From Pegea sp. RAD2-039 (taxonomy: Eukaryota > Chordata > Thaliacea > Salpida > Salpidae), in assembly GCA_034620365.1 (NCBI GenBank), contig JAQGEQ010000043.1, positions 868,001-932,000 on the forward strand: a DNA stretch of 64,000 nt, in the 5' to 3' direction. Position numbers and translations under genes: made by a program. Positions 1 to 11,000 of this stretch are shown piece after piece (position 1 is the stretch's first letter; the number at the start of each line of letters is the position of its first letter). The notes below the pieces were generated by a model that searched no databases, was not told where the DNA came from, and was given only the letters and a program-made list of their open reading frames with translations.

Positions 1-2614
1 TCTGCGTTGCTTCTTTCTGGATTTCCCATCCTTGCTTCTTGCTTCCATCAGATTAGCCTTCAACCTACAGAAAGAATTGAATTTTGAAAATCATCATTTC
101 ACCGAAATAAATATTTCAAAATTAATAATTACCAAATAGAATAAAACATTAGAATATTTTCATAAACTTTTAGTGGCTATTAAACAAACTTGGCAATTTC
201 TTCTTGGAATTCACGTAGTAGAGCATCTTTCGGATCTTCATTAATCTTTGGTTTATTTTGAATATTTTTGGCACGATTAGCATAACGTAGAGTCGTTATA
301 GTTTCATCGAAATTATAACTTGCCGGACCTATATTAGCCACCTAATAAGAAAAAAAAGATTTGAAAGATAAAAAGAATTACAAATACTTTATAAACCAAA
401 TTTGTATCAAATCATACATAGAAATCAATAAAACAAACAAATAGGAGTGAATAAGTTGATTTTGATATTTGAAAAACTATTAATAAGAAATAATAGCACT
501 TAAACAAACCATTGAAAGGTTTTGATCTAATTCACATTTGTCACTCAATCATTTAATATCAAAATAACAAAAGTCAGTTTGAATTTACCATAACAGTTTT
601 AGCATTTCCGCCCAATGAGTCTTCAAGTAATCGAGTTAATTTCGAATCTCGGTATGGAATGTGACCAGTTCCTCCAACAAGAGCAGAGATTACATTTCCT
701 TAGATGCAAAAAATTATATTGTAAATGTACAGAAGAAAGATATTTTCACTTTCATGTTTATCTTAACAGCACAAGATCAAAAAACTGATTGTGATATAAA
801 CAGTATTTACCAAGAGCAGATAAAGATAAATTAATTTTTGTTGCTTCTTTCAATCTTTCACCAGAAGCGCCTGACTTGGTCTAGAAAAAGTCAAATGAAA
901 TGGATATTATCAGAGTAGAAAAAAGAGAAAAAGAAAGTTTCAAAATTACAAAATTATTTATATAAATAAATTATTCAACTTTAATATTGTAAATTGGTTT
1001 GTTTTGTCATTTAAACTGAACATAGGAGGCAAGAATCAGCTTACTTGGCGTTCACTGCCAGCTAAATCAACAAGGTTCAGTTTGCCGACCCGAATATGGT
1101 TTTTACCATCTAAACCATCTTCACTACATTCAATTGTTATCACAAAGATTGCATGAGAACGAGAACTAAAAAAAGATTAGCAAATTAATCAAATTAGAAA
1201 AGTTGTGAAAATATTTCAGTATTTAATAACAAATGAGCTTTCAATCAACCTGTGTTCATTCATATTTGTGGCTCCAACACTTCTATTCTGGTTTCCAACA
1301 TTCATCACATGCTCAATTTCTTTTACGGATTTTGTAACAAATGAAAGAAGATCTTTAACATAAACACCTGAAACAAAATCATAAAGTAAACGAAATCATA
1401 AAGTAAATAAAAACTTTGATTTTTGAGTTGGACAATAAATTTGTTTTTACCTGTATCTGGTTTCTCACGAAGATCAAGCCGCTTTTTCTGGTCTTTGGAT
1501 AAAAGATCCCTTATTTTCTCCTGATAAATTTCCAAGTACGAGGCACGAACAAGAAACTGCTGATCAGTTGTCCGAGCAATGTGTTTGAAAATATGATCAA
1601 AAGAACGAGGAATAGCACCTTTTAAAATTGGATCTGATCTTATACCTGCAAAAATAAAACAATAAATAAAAGATTTGAAATATCTCGCCACAACAAATTA
1701 AACAATAATCTCTAATATGAAAGTTATAAATTTGTAAAGTATCTCATAGCAATTTAGAAACAAATTTAAATAATTTAAAGAAAAACAAAATTCAAAATAA
1801 ATTTTAATTTGAAAGTTTTAATTTTATAACAAAATATCAAATTAATAACAAAAATAATCATATACAACAAAAATGTCTATATATTTTTAGTACAAACTAC
1901 CTTCCATTGTAAATGTTTTTCCTGTTCCAGTTTGACCATATGCAAAAATTGTGCCATTGAACCCTTTTAAAACTGAATCAAGAAGGCTTTGAAAAGTTTC
2001 TTCAAAAATATCACTTTGACTTGAATTCCAGTCATAAATACAATCAAAAGTGAACCTTCTTGGAGGTTCAGAAGGATCTGAAAAATAAATTGTTTATTAA
2101 TTTAAACTAATAAATGGCTTAAACTATTAAATTCTAACAAAAAACGTTTTGAAAGTTCTTGAAAAATGAAGTTTAAAAAAAAACAATAAATGAAAAACAA
2201 TAAATAAAAAACAAAACAATAACAATAACAACTGTTTAGTATTTGAAGGTTTTCAAACAGATGGTTGTAGTAAAAGTGACTTTCATTTTCAACAGAAAGT
2301 TATATAAATTAAATAATTTATAGATTTCATAAAAATAATATAAGATAATATAATTTCATATATAACATATGAAAATTCACAAACACAACTAATTAACTGG
2401 AATCAGCAAAGATATTTAACTTAAACTACTTTTTATCAATCAGAGAGAATAAAATATTACTTTACCAACTTTTTGCATTTCTTATTTCTATTTGTCCCAG
2501 CTTGATGTCCATTTTAACAATACTTTCATGATTTCCAGAAATTTCTTTCTCGTTAAGAGGTCTACACCGGACTACAACTTTAACACACTCTGCTTTTTTG
2601 TTTTTACTTGACAT
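1..2614 (-). CDS. KIF3B: Kinesin-2 heavy chain KIF3B, N-terminal motor part (partial, runs off left edge)
   Basis: Plus-end microtubule motor subunit that pairs with KIF3A and drives anterograde intraflagellar transport. Nine exons join in phase: 2470-2614, 1901-2077, 1451-1645, 1250-1367, 1045-1165, 811-880, 589-698, 190-341 and 1-64 (continuing beyond the window), 384 codons in all. The protein starts [20 protein letters not shown]. The P-loop GQTGTGKT is at about residues 96-103, switch I reads NEHSSRSH, and switch II DLAGSE is at about 245-250. The end of the motor (RYANRAKNI) and the neck linker region follow. The stretches YDWN and [17 protein letters not shown] favour KIF3B over KIF3A. 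The exon 1 donor is taken as GTTGGT because the neighbouring GTAAAG would create a stop. Neck, coiled coil and tail lie outside the window. The gene is divergent from TTC30. Confidence 0.95.
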
Positions 2615-2648
2615 TATTCAGATTTTTAGTGAAAAATATTTAACAATT

Positions 2649-2664
2649 GTTGCCAGGTCTCAAC
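2649..2664. promoter_or_regulatory. X-box-like (RFX) half site upstream of KIF3B
   Basis: GTTGCCAGGTCTCAAC lies 35 bases upstream of the KIF3B start codon. The left half GTTGCC matches the RFX X-box half site exactly. The right half keeps only the final CAAC. RFX sites are typical of ciliary gene promoters. The match is partial, so this is a suggestion only. Confidence 0.3.
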
Positions 2665-3920
2665 ATATTTAGCTTAGAGTTCTTTCAGCCTAAAATACTT
2701 CATACACTTCAATACTCGTTATTCAACTTTGGCATTTGAAATAACTGTATTTTCGTTTTATATTTCAACATATATTTTAAACTGGAATTTACAGTTTAAC
2801 AATAAGTTTCAAAGAACCTTTAAAAATATGTTTGATTTTAGTCATTTTTATGTTAAAATTATTTAACAAATAATACATTGAGCTTACAAATTACACTTTA
2901 AATTAACAAATAAACAATACATAACAGCTAGATTTAAAATTAACACTGGCATGCATTTACTTAAACTAAAACAATTTGAATTTGGTCAATTAACTAAAGT
3001 AGAGTATAAATAACTTTTTTTATACTAATTTTGATATATAGAAATAAGAAATGTTTAATTAATAAATTCTGTAATTTATTTTTCAAAAATTTATTATATA
3101 ATTGTATTTTTCTTATAACTTGTTTGATAATTTACAAAAACTCCCTAAAGAGCTACAGTAAACAGTTTTATACAAAAATATTTTGAAAAAATTTCAAAAT
3201 TAGTTGTGATTTATTTCGAATTTATTTATTGCACTAATAAGTTTGATTATCTTTTTGATTATTTTAATGATAATTAGACATAAATTCAGATTATTTTTAT
3301 TACTATAATAACTTTTTTTAACTCTATTTATAATCTGTTGATTGTTTGATTATTTAACAATCTAATAATGTAGAAATTAGTACTAATAATGTAATAAACT
3401 TGATCTTAATTTGATAATATTTTTAGATGCTCAATAAATATTTCTAGAATTAAATGTCTAGCTTTGATAGATATTTCATTATATTTTTGTTAAAGAGACA
3501 GATAGCTATTGAGAATAATTTGAAATTTCTTTGTCTACTTCTTGTCTAGTTTATGATATTATCAAGTTTATATAATCTTGAATTTGTTATTATGATATTC
3601 TACAAAATTACTTAATGCTGTTGAAAAAATATTTTTTTAAATTAATCTTTGTCTGGACAATCTAAACAAAATTATATTATTCTATTGCAAACTCTAAAAT
3701 TATAAATGTTTACATTTTGATATCTTGAAACAGTTTGTTGTCACTTTCAACATTAGATTTAATCTAATAGTTCATTATGAACATATTTTATTATCATTAT
3801 GAGTTTATAGTCAAAATAACTTCTAAATATTATTTATTAAACTATAATTCTTATTATTTAATATTTTAAACAATTTTGTAGAACATTTTAAAAGATTAAA
3901 TAAATTTTAAATCATAAATA
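2665..3920. other. Divergent intergenic region between KIF3B and TTC30
   Basis: This AT-rich spacer separates two head-to-head ciliary genes and must hold both promoters. I see no coding exon. A second weak X-box-like site, GTTGTCACTTTCAAC at 3737-3751, lies about 170 bases upstream of the TTC30 start. The rest is low-complexity A/T runs. Confidence 0.6.
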
Positions 3921-5879
3921 ATGAACACAAAATCAATAAGAGATGGTTCATACACTTCTACAATTTATAAAAAGATTCAAAATGGACAATATTTAGATGC
4001 TATTGCTATTTTGAATGAAGAACTTCAAAAACAACCTCAATTAAGAGCAGCTTTGTCTTTACTGGCTTATTGCTACTACCATAGTCAAGATTTTTATAAT
4101 GCTGCAGAAGCTTATAATCAATTACAACAATTATGTACTGACGTTGATGATTACAAATTATATTATGTGATGTCATTATATAAAGCAGGTGAGTATCAAA
4201 CTGCTATGAAAGCTTCTTTTGGTATTGAAAATACAGCTTATCAACACAAAGTGCGAAAAATCCAAGCAGCTATAAAATACATGGAAGAAGACTATGCTGG
4301 CTGTAAAAGTCTTGTCGAACAGTCTTCAGAAGAAGATCCTGATAATATTATTAATATGGGCTGTTTATTATATAAAGAAAATCAGTTTGAGAAAGCATGT
4401 AAAAAGTTTCAACAAGCAATTCAAGTAGCAGGAGATCGTGCTAATTTATCTTATAATATTGCTTTATGTCATTATAGACAAAAACAATATGCTCCTGCTC
4501 TTAAACATATAGCTGATGTAATTGAACGAGGTATCAGAGAACATCCAGAGTTAAGTGTTGGTATGACTACTGAAGGAATTGATGTAAGATCTGTTGGCAA
4601 TACAGCACTTCTAAAAGAAACTGCTTTAGTTGAAGCTTTTAATCTTAAAGCAGCGATAGAATATCAATTAAGAAACTTTGAAGCAGCAGGTGAAGCTCTT
4701 ACAGACATGCCTCCTCGTCGAGAAGAAGAGCTTGACTTTTATACACTTCACAATGTAGCTTTGATGAATATGAGTGATAAAGCAAATGAAGGGTTTGAAA
4801 AACTCCAATTTCTTCTTCAGCAACAGATGTTTCCACCTGAAACATTTGGAAACTTGCTTCTACTTTATTTAAAACATGAATATCTTGATCTAGCAGCTGA
4901 TGTACTCGCTGAATACCCTGATTTTACTTATAAATATCTCACTCCACATCTCTATGAGTTTATTGATGCAGTTATTACAAAACAAACTGGACCTACAGAA
5001 GCGTTTCAAAAACTTGATGATATGGCTTCAAGACATACTGATACATTAAGAAAACTTACAAAGCTAGTTCAAGAATCACGTGACATACATGACGAAAACT
5101 CTGTTAAAAGAGCTGTCAATGAATATGATGAAGCAATTGAACAGTACATTCCAGTGCTGATGCAACAAGCTAAGATTTATTGGGATCGAGACAACTATGC
5201 CGCCGTGGAACGAATCTTTAGAAAGTCTGTTGAATTTTGTAATGAACATGATACTTGGAGATTGAATGTTGCTCATGTGCTCTTCATGCAAGATAACAAG
5301 TTCAAAGAAGCAACTGGTTTCTATGAACCAATTGTTAAAAAGCATTACGAAAGTATACTTGATGTAGAAGCAGTTGTGTTAGCTAATTTGTGTGTATCTT
5401 ATATCATGACAAGTCAAAATGAAGAAGCAGAAGAACTGATGAGAAAGATTGAAAAAGAAGAAGAACAAATGTCATATGAAGATCCTGATCGTAAAATCTT
5501 TCATCTTTGTATTGTAAATATTGTTATTGGAACTCTTTATTGTGCTAAGTTCAATTTTGATTTCGGTATTTCACGAGTTATCAAAAGCCTTGAACCTTAC
5601 AATCGTAAACTTGGTGTTGAAACTTGGTTCTATGCCAAAAGATGTATACTTTCTCTACTTGAGAGTCTTTCAAAGCACATGCTCACTTTACGTGACGCTA
5701 TTCTTCATGACATTATTCAATTTCTTGAACATTGTGAGACTTATGGGCGAGAAATACTTGCTTCAAATCCAGAAACTGCTGCTGGTGAAAATCATCGTCC
5801 GTTAGATGGTAAAAATACTGTTGCGTTTGAAGCTCGTCTCCTGAAAGCCCTGTTCCTCAAATATATTGGCTGGCCATAA
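3921..5879 (+). CDS. TTC30: Tetratricopeptide repeat protein 30 / IFT70, IFT-B subunit
   Basis: IFT70 is a peripheral IFT-B subunit that wraps around IFT52/IFT88 and is needed for tubulin polyglutamylation and ciliary assembly. The gene is one uninterrupted frame of 652 codons, close to the roughly 660 residues of other IFT70 proteins. It begins MNTKSIRDGSYTSTIYKKI. The superhelix of TPR units starts at once (SLLAYCYYHSQDFYNAAEAY near residue 45) and continues to the C terminus, which ends FLKYIGWP as in the family. The acidic segment KIEKEEEQMSYEDPDRKIFH is a family signature. The single-exon structure contrasts with every neighbour except the receptor at 40537 and suggests an old retrocopy or a lineage that lost introns; vertebrate TTC30 genes are also intronless. 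No frameshifts are seen. Confidence 0.98.
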   Translation: MNTKSIRDGSYTSTIYKKIQNGQYLDAIAILNEELQKQPQLRAALSLLAYCYYHSQDFYNAAEAYNQLQQLCTDVDDYKLYYVMSLYKAGEYQTAMKASFGIENTAYQHKVRKIQAAIKYMEEDYAGCKSLVEQSSEEDPDNIINMGCLLYKENQFEKACKKFQQAIQVAGDRANLSYNIALCHYRQKQYAPALKHIADVIERGIREHPELSVGMTTEGIDVRSVGNTALLKETALVEAFNLKAAIEYQLRNFEAAGEALTDMPPRREEELDFYTLHNVALMNMSDKANEGFEKLQFLLQQQMFPPETFGNLLLLYLKHEYLDLAADVLAEYPDFTYKYLTPHLYEFIDAVITKQTGPTEAFQKLDDMASRHTDTLRKLTKLVQESRDIHDENSVKRAVNEYDEAIEQYIPVLMQQAKIYWDRDNYAAVERIFRKSVEFCNEHDTWRLNVAHVLFMQDNKFKEATGFYEPIVKKHYESILDVEAVVLANLCVSYIMTSQNEEAEELMRKIEKEEEQMSYEDPDRKIFHLCIVNIVIGTLYCAKFNFDFGISRVIKSLEPYNRKLGVETWFYAKRCILSLLESLSKHMLTLRDAILHDIIQFLEHCETYGREILASNPETAAGENHRPLDGKNTVAFEARLLKALFLKYIGWP

Positions 5880-5970
5880 TTTTCAGTTCTATTTACTGGA
5901 GTGTATATAAGCTTACAATTTTTATTGTGTTAATCAAATAGTTCTTAGACTCATTTAGTTATTTTTATTA

Positions 5971-5976
5971 AATAAA
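5971..5976 (+). terminator. Polyadenylation signal of TTC30
   Basis: AATAAA 92 bases after the TTC30 stop codon, in a T-rich context. It is the first canonical signal downstream. Confidence 0.5.
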
Positions 5977-8051
5977 ATCTTTTCTTTCTACTATTTATTA
6001 TCTAGTTTTTATATGTTGATAATTATTATTAATTCTATTGACTTATATCAATTAATTGCTAATAGTTTTCCTCTTTTTATTTTTATTCTTTCTTAAATAA
6101 GATTTTCTAAAAAAGCTTTTTAAACTCAAATAAAAAGATGTTTGTATGATTTGCATTTATTAATTTCATGGAAATTTTTAGGTTCTTTTAATCAAATAAT
6201 ATGATATCAATACTAACAAATCTCATTCAAAGTAAGCTTGTTATAAATAAACAATAATTATATAATTTGTTGCAACTATAAAATATTAATCTCTTTATAA
6301 AAATTGTCCTTAAATTATTTAACAAATTTTTCTTGATACGTTGTTATCAAAGTAGAAATAACAACATTTATTAGACATTTTTATATTGAAATGAAATATG
6401 ACATCCACTCTAATAACGAATCCGGAAAAAATATTTCCCTAAATGAATGAAAAAAAATTACAGAATTTGTAATTTAACCTTATATATGATATACATTAAA
6501 CTACAAAATACAATTTGTTGTTTCTAAACACTAGGAACATTTATAAGTAAATTATTTTTTCAATGTGTTTCCATAAAACGTTTAGTAGATTTTTATTAAA
6601 CAAAATTGTAAATTCTACTTTAAAAGATTTTGCTTAAAAGATTATTTGTAAAATCAATTATAGTTTCTTATCAAATGCTACAAATTCAAAATGTTATTTC
6701 TGTGTTTTATTCGATTGTTAAGATGAGAAAAAATTAAACGATAACACCTGAGAAAAAATGTCAAATTGCATAAGTAAAAGTTATCGTAAGCCAAATATCT
6801 TCTGGTAGAAACTCACAAAATCAAGTTGTTTTGACGTAAGTTCAGCTAACAGTTTCAATTTGCATCAACTTCAAGAACAAAATCAGTGAAATAATTTACA
6901 ATTTTGTAAAAATTATAAGATAAAAGATTTAAATGAAAAAAACAAGCTGATATTGCTAAAATTTCACGGTTTTAAATTAAGTTATCAATTTAAGTATTAA
7001 ATGTTCAATCAGTTTTTAAGAAGTGCTTTTGAAACAGTGAGTTACAACATAATACAATTGCTGCTAAAAGTATCTTTACACTTAATGTCAAAACCTTGAT
7101 GAAATCATTTTCAGTTTTGCAGAAATCTATTATCTGATCAGAACAACAATTGAAGTTTTTTTCTTTTTGTTGCTTCTGAATTATATCGTTAAATTTAAAA
7201 CAATTTTTAGAACTACATCAATAAAATAGTTTATCTCAAATCATATCTAGATAATAAAACTTAACACAAATGCAATAAATCATATGTTAAATGTCGAATT
7301 TGTTGAAATACGTCTTCGACTTTTATTGACAAAAGATAGAAAATATTAATTCGTAAATCTGCTGATTATTTGGCTACAACAACTAATTTTTATGTTTAAT
7401 GATGGTTAATAAAACCTAAGAGTTACAAGAAAGTTAATCAATCACAAACTATTCGAAACTAAATAAAATTTGGTTTTAGATTCATTTTAAAGCAATTTTT
7501 AATTATTGAAGCTTCAGATGTAATTATTTTCGAAAAGTAAACGAAAATTTTATGTAAATTTCATGAAAAACCAGATGTGAATCAATTTGAGTATCAATCA
7601 AAAATGTGCATCAAAAGATGCAAGAAGTTTCAGAACTCAAGTGGAGTTAATTGAGATTTAAATGATCATTATAGATTATTACAAGAAGTCAATGATTTTG
7701 AGAAGCAAAAAATAAGCGTAGAAGATTTCAAAGACACATTTATCTGAAAACATATTTCGTTAAAAATAAAGAATCTATAATAGTATCAAACAATTGAACA
7801 AAAATACTTGAAAATAACGTATAAGACAAAAAATATCGACAAAAAAAGAGCTAACGAGACCATATCATCTCCTGATGAAGAAATTTAAATTCATCTTTTA
7901 AGCTCTTTACTTCCTTCTTTTGTTTTGTGGCAACTTGGAAACTTTCCACCAGGTGGATAAATTAGTGGCAAGCGATGCATTTGATAGAATAGTCGAAAGA
8001 TGTGATGACGTCTTCACAAATAACGTAATATCTTCTCGTATGTATGCAATA
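5977..8051. other. Intergenic region between TTC30 and the 3' end of ASXL
   Basis: AT-rich sequence with no supported exon. A slightly less AT-rich patch at about 7915-8050 is open in several frames on both strands. I searched the minus strand here for a terminal PHD finger belonging to ASXL and did not find the expected cysteine/histidine spacing. The 3' UTR of ASXL probably occupies part of this stretch. Confidence 0.5.
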
Positions 8052-11000
8052 TCAATTTACTATAAAAGTAATCAAAAGTTTGTCAGTTTTTCAGTTCACA
8101 CCAAAAATTTAGATTTAAACAAAAAAAGATGTTCGTCAAAATTTACCGATTAGTAAAATAGATTTCTAACACCAAATATCAATCAACTAAATGAAACGAA
8201 TTTAGGAAATGTCTTACCTGAATGATGACAACTGCTTGAAGTGGTTGGCATAGTGATAATTGGTACGGTGATTGATTTCGAAGATGTAGTTGAATTAGGT
8301 GCCGAAACATGGTAAGAATTTGAATTCTTTGTTAGCCGCCATCTATCATTAACTTCTTCTTCACTATCTGTAATCTAAGACATTATTGATTATCAAAACT
8401 TTATTGGATATCAATACAGTTATTTTCAGTCAATAAATTTGTCTCAAGCTAATTTATAATCGATATATTTGAAGACTTTTCCAAAATATTCTTTTAAACG
8501 GCAAAGTTTCAGTATTTTTGTAAAAGTTTTAAAATTTACAAGAATTCAGTCAAAAACATCTTTGTTAAATGTCACTTTAATCTAATTAATTATAATAATT
8601 GATCAACTTAATCTTATTTACAAATTTGTTTTCTGTTTTCATTCTATGTCATCAAACTTGAAAATAGTTCATCGAAAAGAAAAAACATTGAAAATAGAAG
8701 CAAGAAGCGTTTCTTACTTTTCCATCACCAGTATCAGTGGAAGATGCTGCGGAAAAGTCATCTGTAGATGATACAAACGAGTCATCGGAGTGAATTGTAC
8801 TGTTATCTTGCATCTCTTGTCTATATTTAAGGGTTTTATCTGAAAGTAAGCAATTGAAAAATGAATTCATCTAAATAATCAGGCAGAGCAAATTAGTCAA
8901 TTTTTAGGAGATTTTACAAAATTAAATAGATAGAAGTACTTTGAGCAGGAAGTATCTTTTTGTTGAGGATGTTGCTCTTAGAAGCAGTACGGATCACTGA
9001 AGAAACTGTTCCATTGAATGAAGACTTGGGGATTTTCTGCAAAATATCATTTTAACTTCAAGAAAAAGTTGAAAGTTTCAGAAGCAAAGAACCTTTAAAG
9101 ACCAAGAACTACATGATGGGGTTTGATCTTTAAATGAAGCTGAAAAAGATGCAGGAAAAGCTTGAAGAAGAGGCTCATCAGACACATTGAGCTTTGTAGT
9201 TGAGCTAGAGCTAAGATGAAGATCAGAAGAAGTTTGAAGTTGAATAAGAAGATCTCACTTGATGATAAAAGGAGTTGTTCCAAACACGTGATGTGGTTTC
9301 GTCAGTGCCACGGTCACGTGACTGAGTGCTTGAGTTGCTTTAGGCAAATTTCTCGTAGCTGTGATACCAGTATGTGTGGTGAAGCTCCCACTAGGTGGCG
9401 CCAGATGATCACGTGACTTGAACACGTTGGAGCAAGACAAAGACCAGCGCTCGCGTCGCTTCAATTGCGATTCCGATTCATAGTCAGAAGAAGAGCTGCG
9501 ATGACCTCGCCTTTCGGATCGATTAGAGCGACATCTCGATGCAGCATGGACAGGGTCGTCGGAGTCGAGTCCTTCCCCGTCACTCGACTCGCACGAAGAC
9601 ATGACGTCACTGCCCTCGTCTTCGGTGGTAGATGAGGATGAAGGAAATGTGAGATCGTTATCCACAAGCTGTGAGATGATAGGAGTGAGAGATTGGGGAG
9701 AAAATAGAAGAGATGTTAAAATAAAAATTATTCATCCCGTGTCTGAGAGGTTGATTTAAAAAGCTTTTTATCGGGTTCTGTCAGAAGAGATTAGTTAAGA
9801 TAGAAGCTGTTAATTTCACAGCTACATCAAAAATCTTCTATTTCTAAAAGCATCGACCAAATTTTTCTGATAATTTTCTAATTGTTGTTTTTTACAGTTA
9901 CAACACTAAAAAGCAAACTGATTTGGCTTAAAGCACGTGCGTCCAGAAGTACATGGTCAGAAATGCATTCAAAGCTTTTACAAATAAAAACAAAATAGTG
10001 AATAATCATGCCGGAATTATGACAAATTAACTAAAGCTTGTCATACATTTGATAAGAAATCAAAAAATGTTAAATAGTTACTTGGTTGTTGTAACATCAA
10101 ACCATTTTTTGAATGAAGAAGAATTGGAAGTTTTGTTAAATCGATTTGAGAATCAATTACACGAATTAGAGTTATTTTGATAATGTAGATAACCTTTACA
10201 TGAGAATTATAGTAATTAAATTTGTATAGATAAGTTAAAAGCAAACTTACAGTAATAGTTTTAACATTTCTTCATATATTGCGTGACACAGGCTTAAGTG
10301 ATGTAGAAAAAAATTACAAAATGAGTAAAAAATATCTCAGATAAATTTGTAGAATTGGCATTAACTACGATTTGATATTTGAGTGGAATTTTAATCGCGT
10401 TTTAGTCAACATATGTAGAGAAACAACTATATTTTTAAAAAGCAACAAAACCTCATAGGCTAGAGGTTGGAAATCCAAATTTGGAATTTAGTTAAAAGTT
10501 TTATAAGATGAAATTTAAAATAAGCAATTTATCTTCGGTTTTGTTTGATATCAAAGGTTTAACCAAAAAAACAAAACAAAATCTGTAAGAGGAGCTTTCT
10601 AAAGATCAATCATGCAACTAAAAAACTGAATCTAACGATTTTGAAATGAAATAAATAGACGTTTGAAAATAGAAAAATGAACTAATTTTGAGTTGTGGAT
10701 TGAAACAGAAATGTCAAAAAATTGAAAAAAATAATTTTTATTGTAGATTGTGATCGAAATAAGATCATAACTCTAAAGGTATTAACACAAATGTTGTTAG
10801 TCTACAAATAACTAATAACAACAAAAAGAATCGTGTAATTTCATAGCTATTTCGATGGAACAAGTATAAGTACCTCTATAAACATCAAATTCTGAATTAA
10901 GCGCTAAGAATTGGATAAGAAATGATATCTAACTAATAAAAAAGAAAAGCCCAGTAAAAAGTAAAAAAAAACAACATGATACATGCTGGTAAGCATAAAG

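Noticed and set aside
7860-8060. Minus-strand frame ending in KCIACH as a degenerate ASXL PHD finger
   Set aside because: Cysteine and histidine spacing does not match the C4HC3 pattern, and the frame meets TGA right after the acceptor.
7920-8153. Plus-strand open frame of 77 codons
   Set aside because: No family resemblance, no splice partner and it overlaps the probable ASXL 3' end. The patch is open in other frames too, so it looks like chance.
9216-9416. Plus-strand open frame over the CpG-rich segment
   Set aside because: It is a shadow of the minus-strand ASXL exons 9093-9210 and 9259-9668, which fit by phase and splice sites.
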